From Pseudomonadota bacterium (GTDB lineage: Bacteria > Pseudomonadota > Alphaproteobacteria > Rhizobiales > Hyphomicrobiaceae): DNA of 64,000 bases. Where the stretch lies: NCBI GenBank assembly GCA_023412805.1, contig JAEZRM010000149.1:118702-182701 (forward strand). The letters run 5' to 3'. Position numbers and translations under genes: made by a program. Shown in pieces: positions 1-7,943 of this stretch; position 1 is the stretch's first letter; each line of letters begins with the position of its first letter. The notes under the pieces were generated by a model. It was not told the DNA's origin. It saw only the letters and a list, made by a program, of their open reading frames with translations, and ran no database searches.

Positions 1-477
1 TGGATCGCGTTTTCCTTCAGCATGGCGGCGAAGCTCTGGTTCGGGCGCGATACGTGGCGCCTCGGGGATACGCTGCCGCCGCGCCCTATGGTCGAGCTGT
101 GGGGCCTGATTACGGGGACGATTTCGACGTTGCTCAGTATCGGCGGTGGCGCACTCATCACCATGCTGCTCACGCTTTATGGCCGCTCCATTCAAACGGC
201 GGTTGGCACGGCAGCCGGCGTCGGACCGTTGATCGCCATCCCAGGTGCGATCGGGTTCATGTGGGCCGGCTGGGGTGTGCCCGTGCCGATTCCGTTCACG
301 ATCGGATACGTCAGTCTCATCGGCGCGGCGGCGCTCATCCCGACCGGCGTGCTGGCGGCACCGTGGGGTGTGCGGGTGGCGCACGGCATCTCACGGCGCA
401 AGCTCGAAATCGGGTTCGGGCTGCTGCTCGCGACCATGGGCGCGCGCTTCCTGATGAGTGTGATTGCCGGCACATAG
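1..477 (+). CDS. TauE/SafE family permease, C-terminal part
   Basis: The frame is open from the first base, so the N-terminal part and the start lie outside the window. The visible 158 residues contain hydrophobic segments separated by short loops. The glycine-rich stretch LLSIGGGALITML followed by a second group of helices fits the second half of the TauE/SafE (DUF81) fold. Proteins of this family move sulfite, sulfoacetate or related small anions across the inner membrane. The substrate cannot be told from this fragment, and no neighbouring gene indicates one. The family call rests on hydropathy and on the conserved glycine-rich helix. Confidence 0.75.
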   Translation, partial: WIAFSFSMAAKLWFGRDTWRLGDTLPPRPMVELWGLITGTISTLLSIGGGALITMLLTLYGRSIQTAVGTAAGVGPLIAIPGAIGFMWAGWGVPVPIPFTIGYVSLIGAAALIPTGVLAAPWGVRVAHGISRRKLEIGFGLLLATMGARFLMSVIAGT

Positions 478-701
478 TGCGCGTGAAATGGGCTGTGCGA
501 GCCTAAGGCGCTCGAATTCTTGCCATTTTCTGTGAGCCTACTGACGTCGGTCGTCGCTTGATTCGCGCGCGGCCATGGCTGGGTCGGATTGCTGTCGGCA
601 TCCACTCGGCGAGGTGGGGAGCGGGGGCTTGCCATCGCGTTCTGCGTTCGAAGGAGCGGTTCGCCGTTCCGAATGCCAACCCGTGCGCAGGTGGACCAGC
701 C

Positions 702-941
702 ATGGATCCAAACATCATCGTCATGATCACGCTGCTCGCATTGCCAAGTGGGGAGCGCACTGTGCAGCTCAAGCCATTCGAGACGATTGCAGAATGCAAC
801 GAGGCCGCTGCGATCGAGGCTTCGGACCCGTTCGTTGCTCGCGTGTCGTGCTCGGAGCTGACCGACGGCAGCCTCACGCTCAGCTTCAAGCGTGGTCCGA
901 CACCGACCGAGGTCAAGCGTCGCGGCAAAGCCGCGAGTTGA
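702..941 (+). CDS. small hypothetical protein, 79 aa
   Basis: I do not recognise this protein. The frame is open further upstream, but the ATG at 702 gives a compact protein that begins with a hydrophobic stretch (IIVMITLLALPSG), followed by a soluble part with two cysteines (in ECNEAA and SCSEL). The pattern suggests a small exported or membrane-anchored protein. It stands alone between the permease fragment and another small unknown gene. It could be spurious, but its composition is protein-like and the competing frames on the other strand are not. Confidence 0.4.
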   Translation: MDPNIIVMITLLALPSGERTVQLKPFETIAECNEAAAIEASDPFVARVSCSELTDGSLTLSFKRGPTPTEVKRRGKAAS

Positions 942-1022
942 TCCGGCAAGGATCGATACGCGCATTTCCGCGTCGGCCGAAAGGCCGGGATTTCAAGCAC
1001 GGCACTCTGCCGACGCAACAGG

Positions 1023-1316
1023 ATGTCCTTCATGACACACGATATGAACCCCGCGAACGACCGCAACTGCCCAGCCGCCGTCGCTTATGACCTGATGCGC
1101 GACATCCTTCTGGATGATCCGCGTCGGCCGGCACCAACCAGTGATGAGTTTCGGACCTATCTCCTCGATCTCTATGCCGAGTGCCTGCTTGCGGTGAATG
1201 GCAAGCGCGTGGCCATGAACGCAAAGCATGGTGAGATGCGCGCAACGCCGCCGCCACCGCGGGAACGCGAAAAGCGCGACGCAGCGTCAGCACCCAAGCT
1301 GGTGAAGGCGAACTAG
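1023..1316 (+). CDS. small hypothetical protein, 97 aa
   Basis: This is an unrecognised soluble protein. A second ATG at 1032 has AGGA eight bases ahead and may be the true start. The middle (YDLMRDILLDDPRRP through YLLDLYAECL) looks helical. The tail is proline, lysine and arginine rich and probably disordered. It converges on the histidine kinase gene, whose stop lies 44 bases downstream on the other strand. No function is proposed. Confidence 0.4.
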   Translation: MSFMTHDMNPANDRNCPAAVAYDLMRDILLDDPRRPAPTSDEFRTYLLDLYAECLLAVNGKRVAMNAKHGEMRATPPPPREREKRDAASAPKLVKAN

Positions 1317-1359
1317 CTTCGGTTGCAAGTGTGAGAGCGTGTCGAGGCGTCCAGGCCGC

Positions 1360-2511
1360 CTACACGCTGATTCGATTCGGCCAGCGCACATGAAAGGCCG
1401 TGCCGCGCGCAAGCGGTGCATCGGACTGCAGCCGGATGCTGCCGCCGATCCTGTCCAAGGTGCGCCGCACGAGGGCGAGGCCCATGCCCGAGCTGTCTTC
1501 TGCGCTGTCCGTATCGTCTACCTTGCGAAAGGGCAGGAAGACCGCGCTTTGCCAGTCGCTGGGAATGCCCGGGCCATCGTCCTGAACAGTGATGTCGAGC
1601 GTGCCATCACCGATCCGCGCGGAAATCAGGATCCGCCCTTCTGTGCGATCGTGATGCCTGATCGCGTTGCCGACCAGATTGCGCAGGACGAGTTCGAGCG
1701 GAGCAGCCAATGTCATCAGGTGGGGCCAGCTACCCTCGATCGTGATGTTCATTCCAGCAGGCGGCGCCAGCCCGGCAACGACATTCTCGGCGAGCTGCCG
1801 CGTATTGGCCATTTCTATGCCCTCGGCCTTGCGGCCGGCGCGGGCATAGTCGAAGAGGCCATTGAGCATAGCCAGCATGCGGGCCTGATGACTGCGCATG
1901 GCCGCGAGCTTGGCACCCACGGTCGCGACATCGCCAGCCGACAGGGCGCGATCGGCGTCACCGCTATCGTAGCGGAGCGCCCGCAGTGGCGCCTTGAGGT
2001 CGTGCGAGATCACATAGGCGAACTCTTCGAGGTCGCGATTGACGAGTGCCAACTCCTGGTTGGCGCGTTGGATGGCTTCGCTCTTCTCGACGAGTTCGGC
2101 CTCGGCCATGACGCGCAGACGCATCTGGGTCCTCAGCTCGGATTCGAGCGAAGAGTGATCCACGACATGGCGCACCAGCATGAGGTGGGATCGCTCGTTG
2201 GCATCCCAGTAGATGTCGAGGCTGAGTCGTAGGGGCGCTTCGGCGCCGGCGACTATCCCATCGTTCATGACGACGTTGGGAATGATGAGCGGTCCGCCGG
2301 TTCCCGTGCGCAGTGCCGCGAATTCCTCCTCGAATCCGACGAGCGCCATGACGCTGTCGGTGATCGGGCGGTCGAGAGCCACGAATTCGACGAGCGGGCC
2401 GAAGCGGCGGCGGACGATGAGATCGGTATCGATCCAGACCATGCCGAAAGAACGGCGCTCGGCCAGAAAGCGGCCCGAGGCCACGAGTTGTGCCGTCTCT
2501 CTGTCCTGCAC
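1360..2511 (-). CDS. sensor histidine kinase with PAS-like N-terminal region
   Basis: This is a two-component sensor kinase. The N-terminal third looks like a PAS-type fold. A helical linker leads to a HisKA box (YVISHDLKAPLRAL, phospho-accepting His). The HATPase part has the N box (NLVGNAIRHH), the G1 box (DDGPGIP) and the G2 box (SSGMGLALVRR). No transmembrane segment is evident, so it is probably cytoplasmic. I prefer the GTG at 2511, ten bases after the GTPase stop. An ATG at 2577 would overlap the GTPase gene by about 56 bases. It is the last gene of the operon with the longin-OmpA protein and the Ras-like GTPase, which suggests it reports on or responds to that module. No response regulator is adjacent. 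Confidence 0.85.
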   Translation of the reverse strand: MQDRETAQLVASGRFLAERRSFGMVWIDTDLIVRRRFGPLVEFVALDRPITDSVMALVGFEEEFAALRTGTGGPLIIPNVVMNDGIVAGAEAPLRLSLDIYWDANERSHLMLVRHVVDHSSLESELRTQMRLRVMAEAELVEKSEAIQRANQELALVNRDLEEFAYVISHDLKAPLRALRYDSGDADRALSAGDVATVGAKLAAMRSHQARMLAMLNGLFDYARAGRKAEGIEMANTRQLAENVVAGLAPPAGMNITIEGSWPHLMTLAAPLELVLRNLVGNAIRHHDRTEGRILISARIGDGTLDITVQDDGPGIPSDWQSAVFLPFRKVDDTDSAEDSSGMGLALVRRTLDRIGGSIRLQSDAPLARGTAFHVRWPNRISV

Positions 2512-2521
2512 GTCAGCTTCT

Positions 2522-3034
2522 TCAGCCGTCGCGGCGGAGGATGGCAGTGGCGGCCTGGATGAAGGTGTCCTCGACATTGGTCCCGGTTTTGGCGGAAGTG
2601 AGTAGAACGGGTTGGCGCGCGTCCTGAAGCCTCGCTGGCAGTTCGGCGGCGCCGCCATCGGCTATCAGATCGGCTTTGTTGGCGATGAACGAGAAGTGGC
2701 GGCCGGGCAGCGCTTCCTGGAAACTTTCGGCGAGTGTGACCATGCTGTCGAGCGTTGCACGCCGTTTGAGATCGCCGATGATGAGCGCCGCCGAAGCGCC
2801 TTTGACGTAGACGTGGCGGAATATGCTCTGGCCAAAGTTGCCGTCTGTATCCCAGACGACAAGCTCGATGGCCTGATCGCCATTCGGGCCGGCACGCGAG
2901 ATCGGTACGCGATAGAGCTCGACGCCGAATGTAGACTTGTACTCTGTCTCGAAGCGCCCTTCGACGAGACGGCGGATCAGTGACGTCTTGCCGACACCGA
3001 TCTCGCCGAGCAGCATGAGCTTACGGGAGATCAT
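2522..3034 (-). CDS. Ras/Rab-like small GTPase
   Basis: This 170-residue protein is a single GTPase domain. The P-loop is GEIGVGKTS (residues 10-18). A switch I threonine lies in STFGVE, and the DxxG motif is in WDTDGNFGQ (D62 to G65). NKAD (119-122) gives guanine specificity and TSAK is the G5 box. The usual Gln after DTAG in Rab/Ras proteins is absent: the sequence reads DTDGN, so intrinsic hydrolysis may depend on a partner. The ATG overlaps the stop of the upstream OmpA-like gene (ATGA), which indicates translational coupling. The adjacent protein has a longin/roadblock-like domain, the fold of many regulators of Ras-like GTPases such as MglB for MglA. Confidence 0.88.
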   Translation of the reverse strand: MISRKLMLLGEIGVGKTSLIRRLVEGRFETEYKSTFGVELYRVPISRAGPNGDQAIELVVWDTDGNFGQSIFRHVYVKGASAALIIGDLKRRATLDSMVTLAESFQEALPGRHFSFIANKADLIADGGAAELPARLQDARQPVLLTSAKTGTNVEDTFIQAATAILRRDG

Positions 3035-4866
3035 TGACCCTCGCCCACGTACGCAGGCTCGAAGGTTGCGCGTCGGTTGGGGCTCGACGGGCCGCTGCGC
3101 TGACTGATGTCGAGCACAGCAGCGCGGCCGACCGTCCTGATGCGGGCGGGATCGATGCCACGACGTGCGAGATCGGCGGCAACGCGATCGGCGCGCGCGA
3201 TAGCCAGCGGCAGATTGCGATCGGCCGTGCCGCGCTCGTCGGTATAGCCGACGATGCGGATCATCATATCCGTTCGGCGGAGGAGCGCGGCGAGTGCGTC
3301 GAGCGCGGCGTCGGTTTCCTCCTGGGCCTGATAGGTCGTGCCATCGGAGAAGAAGATCGCGTGCGTCTGCATCCAACGTTCGAGATCGGCGCGCGGATCG
3401 GGCTTCGGTGTCAGCGCCGCTATCTCTTTGCGAAGGCTTTGCAGCTCTGTCTCGATTGCCGACGCGCGCGCCATGCCGCCGAGTGATGTCGATAGCCCTG
3501 AGATTTCTTTGCGGATGTCCTGCAGTTCGGTGGCGACTGTGGCCGAGCGCGCCATACTGCCGACCGAGGTGTTCATGCCGTCGAGCGACTTGCTCACATC
3601 GCCGAGCGCTGCAGTAATGCCGTCGATGCGTGCTTCGAGGCCCGCGAGCCGGTCTCGTAGGCGTGCAGCCTCATCTGCGAGTTCGGCGCTCTCGGCGCCG
3701 GGAACAACGCCGATCGTCTCCGCAATGGCGGCAGCGGGCGCGATCTCGCGCAGGCGCTTGAGAATGTCGGCGCGAGTGTCGCCGGATGGGGCGAGACCGC
3801 TGACGTCGATACGCGCGCCGCCACGCTCGACCGTGGCGCGCGTCGGATAGCCCTTTAAGGCCGGGGTTTCATCGATCGCGCGGTCGACTGCTGTCTGGAG
3901 GCTGCTCGTCTGGTACGTGACATAGCTATGCCATGCCAGGTACGCAGCAAGTGCCAGCGCCAAGAGCCACAGCAGGAAGCGTAGGGGGCGCATTCCGGAG
4001 CGGCGCTTCGCGTCGCGGAGATTCTTCTGCCGCTCGGATATGCCGGCTTCGAGCCGTGCGGCGAGAGCAGCAAGGTTGGGCGCGGTGCCGTCCGTCTCGA
4101 GCGTGCGCAGAAACGCCTCGTCGAGCAGAGTCTGCGTACCAGCACCCGCCTCGCCGCGACACTTGGCAGCGAGAAGGTGGAGCGGTGAGCCGCGCAGATA
4201 GATGGTGTGGCCGCCGAAGTCGATGGTGCGCAGACCTGCCTTATCGGCTTCGTAGACTTCCTCGATGAAGGCCGTCATGGCGGTCAGCATGCCGCTGAAC
4301 AGGGCCTGGCGTCCGTCCGGTCCATCGTTCGTGCCATCGCCCGGAGCCGAGCGGCTCCAGTGCGCGAGCAGTTCGCCTGAGCCGCGCCGGATGAGATGCA
4401 GCTCCTCGACTTCGAAACGTCCGGTATCGGCGAGTGCCAGTTCGGCCATTGGCCGGCCTGTGGTCCAGCTCCTGAAGCGCAACGACAAGCGGTTTTTCGT
4501 CAGACCGTCCTCGAGGCGCCGGTTGATGTCCTCCATGAGATCGCGGATGGCACTGCGCACATAGTCGCGCACCATCACGCCGATATGAGGATAGAGCTTC
4601 GCCGGCAGCGCATCACTGCTCGCCTCGACCTCGGTACGCACCGTGCGCACGACGAGCGGCGCGAGGGCGTCCGAGACCTGATGGTGATTGGCTGCCTCGG
4701 CGTCGCGCAGCGCACCTTCGAGGGTCGCGGCGACGCTATTGCGGAAGCTGGCATCCGAGCCGGCGCGCTCGGCGACCTCCCGGAGACGCTGAGCAAGCGC
4801 ATCGAGTTCACGGCTCTCCTTGTCGAAGAGCAGTTCTTTCAGCCGGATTACGGTGTCCTGCGACAT
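3031..4866 (-). CDS. inner-membrane OmpA-like protein with longin/roadblock-like cytoplasmic domain
   Basis: The 611 residues divide as follows: a helical N-terminus (1-140); a domain at about 150-245 with the features of a longin/roadblock fold (ELHLIRRGSGELLAHW, then LFSGMLTAMTAFIEEVY and a short TIYLRGSPL strand); one membrane helix (about 295-315); a BON-like segment (323-390); a periplasmic coiled coil with two tandem copies of about 29 residues (430-486); and an OmpA/MotB peptidoglycan-binding domain (500-605, with VGYTDERGT and NRRATFE). The layout would place the longin-like part in the cytoplasm and the OmpA part on the cell wall. The gene is coupled to the downstream Ras-like GTPase. 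The OmpA and transmembrane parts are clear; the longin assignment is by pattern only. Confidence 0.82.
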   Translation of the reverse strand: MSQDTVIRLKELLFDKESRELDALAQRLREVAERAGSDASFRNSVAATLEGALRDAEAANHHQVSDALAPLVVRTVRTEVEASSDALPAKLYPHIGVMVRDYVRSAIRDLMEDINRRLEDGLTKNRLSLRFRSWTTGRPMAELALADTGRFEVEELHLIRRGSGELLAHWSRSAPGDGTNDGPDGRQALFSGMLTAMTAFIEEVYEADKAGLRTIDFGGHTIYLRGSPLHLLAAKCRGEAGAGTQTLLDEAFLRTLETDGTAPNLAALAARLEAGISERQKNLRDAKRRSGMRPLRFLLWLLALALAAYLAWHSYVTYQTSSLQTAVDRAIDETPALKGYPTRATVERGGARIDVSGLAPSGDTRADILKRLREIAPAAAIAETIGVVPGAESAELADEAARLRDRLAGLEARIDGITAALGDVSKSLDGMNTSVGSMARSATVATELQDIRKEISGLSTSLGGMARASAIETELQSLRKEIAALTPKPDPRADLERWMQTHAIFFSDGTTYQAQEETDAALDALAALLRRTDMMIRIVGYTDERGTADRNLPLAIARADRVAADLARRGIDPARIRTVGRAAVLDISQRSGPSSPNRRATFEPAYVGEGQ

Positions 4867-4915
4867 GAAACCGAGCGCCCGATTCAATCAGTCACGCACA
4901 TTGCCCACGATCGCG

Positions 4916-5224
4916 TCAGTCGTGGGAGATGCGGCGGATGCGGTCGCCAAGTTCGAAGATGCTGCGGGACAGCTCGTCGAAAGATGAGCGGCGCTCGTTG
5001 GCGTTCTCGCTGGCGAGGGCCTCGACGCGAGCCTGGAGCACCTCCAGCTTGCGCAGGAAATCACCCTCCAGATCGCTCACGCGTGTTTCGAGGGCGCGTA
5101 GCCGGGTGTCGTGATCGCGTCTGAACTCGCCGTGGAGCAGATCGCGGATCTGCTCGAGTTTGTCGTCGGTGGCCTCAGTCGGCGTGGCGCCGTTCCGCAG
5201 CTCGCCCAGCGAGGTCGCATTCAT
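4916..5224 (-). CDS. small coiled-coil protein upstream of the OmpA/GTPase operon
   Basis: This 102-residue protein is mostly heptad-like helix (ALETRVSDLEGDFLRKLEVL through ELSRSIFELGDRIRRI), so a coiled coil is very likely. The ATG at 5224 has GGGA about eight bases ahead; an ATG two codons earlier is too close to that site. It lies 49 bases upstream of the OmpA-like gene on the same strand and is probably the first gene of that operon. It may be a scaffold for the membrane protein, but there is no direct evidence of function. Confidence 0.65.
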   Translation of the reverse strand: MNATSLGELRNGATPTEATDDKLEQIRDLLHGEFRRDHDTRLRALETRVSDLEGDFLRKLEVLQARVEALASENANERRSSFDELSRSIFELGDRIRRISHD

Positions 5225-5486
5225 GGGCATGTCCCTTCGTACTCGAACCAATGCGACCGGACGTGCACGGAAGGGGCAGGCGCGCGATCGCTGAACCCAT
5301 ACCTTATGCAGAAGAAAATCTCATTTTCCAGCACCTTGAGGCAGTTTGGTGGATTTGCCGCCCGATCCGACGGCTCCGGAGCATTTGTGCCCGCAACCAA
5401 CGGCCGCGAGCAGGGCCGGCTCGCCCCGTGCCTTTCACATTGAACGGTTCTATGGTTTCCTTAACCGCGCGCCGAGGAGCATCGCC

Positions 5487-5810
5487 ATGGCCACGCCGAC
5501 CCGGATTACGCCCGCTGAAGCCGCGGCGGCCCCACTCAGGGATGGCTGGCTATCGACGCGTTGGTTCGAAGGTGACAGCATCGAGATACGGCACTATGCG
5601 CCCAAGGGCGAGGACCACCAGACACCACATGATCGCGACGAGTTCTACTTCGTGATCTCGGGCAGCGGCACTTATGTCCGTGGCGGCGAGCGGGTTCGCT
5701 TCGGTCCTGGCGATATGCTCTTTGCGGCTGCCGGCGAGGAGCATCGTTTCGTCGAGTTCAGCAGCGACTTCGCGACTTGGGTGCTGTTCTACGGGCCACA
5801 GAAGACATGA
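5487..5810 (+). CDS. small cupin-domain protein
   Basis: This is a 107-residue single-domain cupin. Motif 1 is seen around the histidines of DHQTPHDRDEFYFVISG, and motif 2 in GPGDMLFAAAGEEHRF. The two His, Glu and His positions needed to bind a metal are present. GAGGAG lies eight bases ahead of the ATG. Its stop overlaps the start of boxA (ATGA), so the two are translationally coupled. Small cupins of this type occur beside aromatic-degradation genes, but the reaction here cannot be read from the sequence. Confidence 0.8.
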   Translation: MATPTRITPAEAAAAPLRDGWLSTRWFEGDSIEIRHYAPKGEDHQTPHDRDEFYFVISGSGTYVRGGERVRFGPGDMLFAAAGEEHRFVEFSSDFATWVLFYGPQKT

Positions 5811-7024
5811 CCACGCCTGCGCTCCCGGATGGTCTCAAGAAGCAGCATGTGATCGATCCCGAGATCTGCATTCGCTGCAACACGTGCGAGGCGACGTGTC
5901 CGGTCGGCGCCGTAACGCACAACGACGCGAACTACGTCGTCGATGCCGAGAAGTGCAACTACTGTATGGACTGCATCTCGCCGTGCCCGACGGGCTCGAT
6001 CGACAATTGGCGGATCGTGCGCGCAGATACTGCCTACTCACTCGACGAGCAGATGGAATGGACGGAGCTGCCCTCGCAGGAGGATCTTGGTGAAAGTGCG
6101 CTCGCAGCGACTCTTGCCGATGCCAGCGAGGCGGAAATCGCGGCGCTGATCGCTGCGGCTCATGACGGCGCGGGCGGAAAGGCCGTGCCGCCGCCGAGCG
6201 CATCTAAGCCGGCGATCAATCTTTTCACGCGCTCCAAGCCGGCCATTGCGACCATTCAGGGCAATTTCCGCATCACGGACCCCGATACCGAAAGCGACGT
6301 GCGCCACATCGTGCTCTCGTTCGGCGAAACGCTGTTCCCGGTGCTCGAGGGCCAGTCGATCGGCATCGTGCCCCCGGTCACGAACGCGGATGGCAAGGAG
6401 CTGCCGATCCGGCTCTATTCGATTGCCTCGGCGCGCGATGGCGAAAAGCGCAATGCCAACAACGTTTCCCTCACGGTCAAGCGCGTGCCGGGCGGGCTGG
6501 TCTCCGAGTGGCTGTGCGATCGCAAGGTCGGCGAGAAAGTCTTTGTTACTGGGCCGTTCGGCGCGACCTTCCTCATGCCGAACGATGCCAATGCGAACCT
6601 TCTCATGATCTGCACGGGTACGGGCTCGGCGCCCTTCCGCGCGTTCACCGAGCGCCGCCGGCGGGCGATGGAAGGCGCGCCGGGACGTGCCCTCCTGTTC
6701 TTTGGCGCACGCACGCCCGGCGAGCTTCCCTATTTCGGGCCGCTGCAGAAAGTGCGTGATGAAATCCTCGGCAAGCACCTCGTGTTCTCGCGCCTCCCCG
6801 GCGCGGCGAAGGAGTACGTGCAGGACCGGATGCAGAAGGAGACCGACGCGCTCGGGCCGTTGATCGGCTCCCCTGCGACCCACATCTTCATTTGCGGGCT
6901 CAAGGGTATGGAGGCGGGTGTCGACGCGGCGCTCGCCGAGATCGCATCGGCCCATGGTCTCGATTGGGTGAGCCTCAAGCCGACCATGCGCGGCGAGGGC
7001 CGTTACCACGTCGAGACGTACTGA
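5807..7024 (+). CDS. boxA: BoxA-like benzoyl-CoA epoxidase reductase component
   Basis: The protein has 405 residues. The N-terminus carries two [4Fe-4S] ferredoxin motifs (CIRCNTCEATCP and CNYCMDCISPCP). These are followed by the BoxA signature SIDNWR and a ferredoxin-NADP reductase module with RLYSIASA (FAD), CTGTGSAPFRAF (NADPH) and CGLKGMEAG. BoxA passes electrons from NADPH to the BoxB epoxidase, which attacks benzoyl-CoA in the aerobic box pathway. Neither boxB nor boxC is in this window, so the oxygenase partner must be elsewhere or differ. The start overlaps the cupin stop. Confidence 0.85.
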   Translation: MTTPALPDGLKKQHVIDPEICIRCNTCEATCPVGAVTHNDANYVVDAEKCNYCMDCISPCPTGSIDNWRIVRADTAYSLDEQMEWTELPSQEDLGESALAATLADASEAEIAALIAAAHDGAGGKAVPPPSASKPAINLFTRSKPAIATIQGNFRITDPDTESDVRHIVLSFGETLFPVLEGQSIGIVPPVTNADGKELPIRLYSIASARDGEKRNANNVSLTVKRVPGGLVSEWLCDRKVGEKVFVTGPFGATFLMPNDANANLLMICTGTGSAPFRAFTERRRRAMEGAPGRALLFFGARTPGELPYFGPLQKVRDEILGKHLVFSRLPGAAKEYVQDRMQKETDALGPLIGSPATHIFICGLKGMEAGVDAALAEIASAHGLDWVSLKPTMRGEGRYHVETY

Positions 7025-7053
7025 CAACAAAAACATCTAGCGAGGAAGCACTC

Positions 7054-7821
7054 ATGCGCGGGCTCGAGGGGAAAGCGGCGATCGTCACCGGCGGTGGTGG
7101 CGGCATCGGCAGTGCGATCTGTAAGCGGCTCGCCGAGGCCGGTGCGCGCGTCGGCGTATTCGATCTCGACGAGAGCGCGGCGCAACGCACCGTCGAGGCG
7201 CTGTCGGCCGAGGGCGCGACGGCAAAGGCCTATGGCGTCGACATTACGGATCATGCCGCGATCACGGGCGCTGTCGAAGCCTTCGAGCAGGACATCGGTC
7301 CGACGGACGTGCTCGTGAACAACGCCGGATGGGACAAGTTCGCCTATTTCCTGACGACCGAGCCGGACCTCTGGCGCAAGATCATCGCGATCAATCTCGA
7401 AGGGCCGATCAACCTGCATCATGTGGTGCTGAAGGGCATGCAGGCGCGCCGCTCCGGCCGCGTGGTGAATATTGCCTCGGATGCCGGCCGTGTCGGCTCT
7501 TCCATGGAGGCTGTCTATTCGGGCGCGAAGGGCGGGATCATCGCCTTCACCAAGACCATGGCGCGGGAAATGGCGCGCTCCGGCGTGACGCTGAACGTGG
7601 TCTGTCCGGGACCGACTGAGACCCCGCTGCTCGAGGCGTTGACCGGCTCTGGCGATCAGGGCGCGCGCATCCATGAAGGTCTCAAGCGGGCTATTCCACT
7701 CGGCCGGCTCGGCCAGCCAGACGATGTTGCGGGCATGGTGGCGTTTCTCGCCAGCGACGAGGCCGCTTACATAACCGGCCAAGTCATCAGCGTCTCGGGC
7801 GGCCTGACGATGCACGGATAG
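7054..7821 (+). CDS. SDR-family dehydrogenase, BadH-like
   Basis: This 255-residue classical short-chain dehydrogenase has the cofactor loop TGGGGGIGS, the NNAG motif, a catalytic Ser in NIASDAGRV, YSGAK (YxxxK) and the CPGPTET loop. An acidic residue after strand 2 (VFDLDE) favours NAD over NADP. GAGGAAG lies seven to eight bases ahead of the ATG, and boxA ends 29 bases upstream. The sequence is closest in feel to 2-hydroxycyclohexanecarboxyl-CoA dehydrogenase (BadH) of alicyclic and aromatic acid degradation, which agrees with the boxA context. Other hydroxyacyl-CoA substrates are possible. Confidence 0.82.
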   Translation: MRGLEGKAAIVTGGGGGIGSAICKRLAEAGARVGVFDLDESAAQRTVEALSAEGATAKAYGVDITDHAAITGAVEAFEQDIGPTDVLVNNAGWDKFAYFLTTEPDLWRKIIAINLEGPINLHHVVLKGMQARRSGRVVNIASDAGRVGSSMEAVYSGAKGGIIAFTKTMAREMARSGVTLNVVCPGPTETPLLEALTGSGDQGARIHEGLKRAIPLGRLGQPDDVAGMVAFLASDEAAYITGQVISVSGGLTMHG

Positions 7822-7943
7822 CGGGCACACCGCGGCTCGTGTGGATACAAGCCGGGCACCTGCGGTACACGGAACACGTTTACGCGCCGCCGCCCCCGGT
7901 CTAGAAGTTCTGTCTTCCCAGCAACACCCGGAAAAGTCCTCGC

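Noticed and set aside
6038..7036. Reverse-strand open frame of 332 codons across boxA
   Set aside because: Shadow of boxA; no plausible domain, and boxA motifs are complete on the forward strand.
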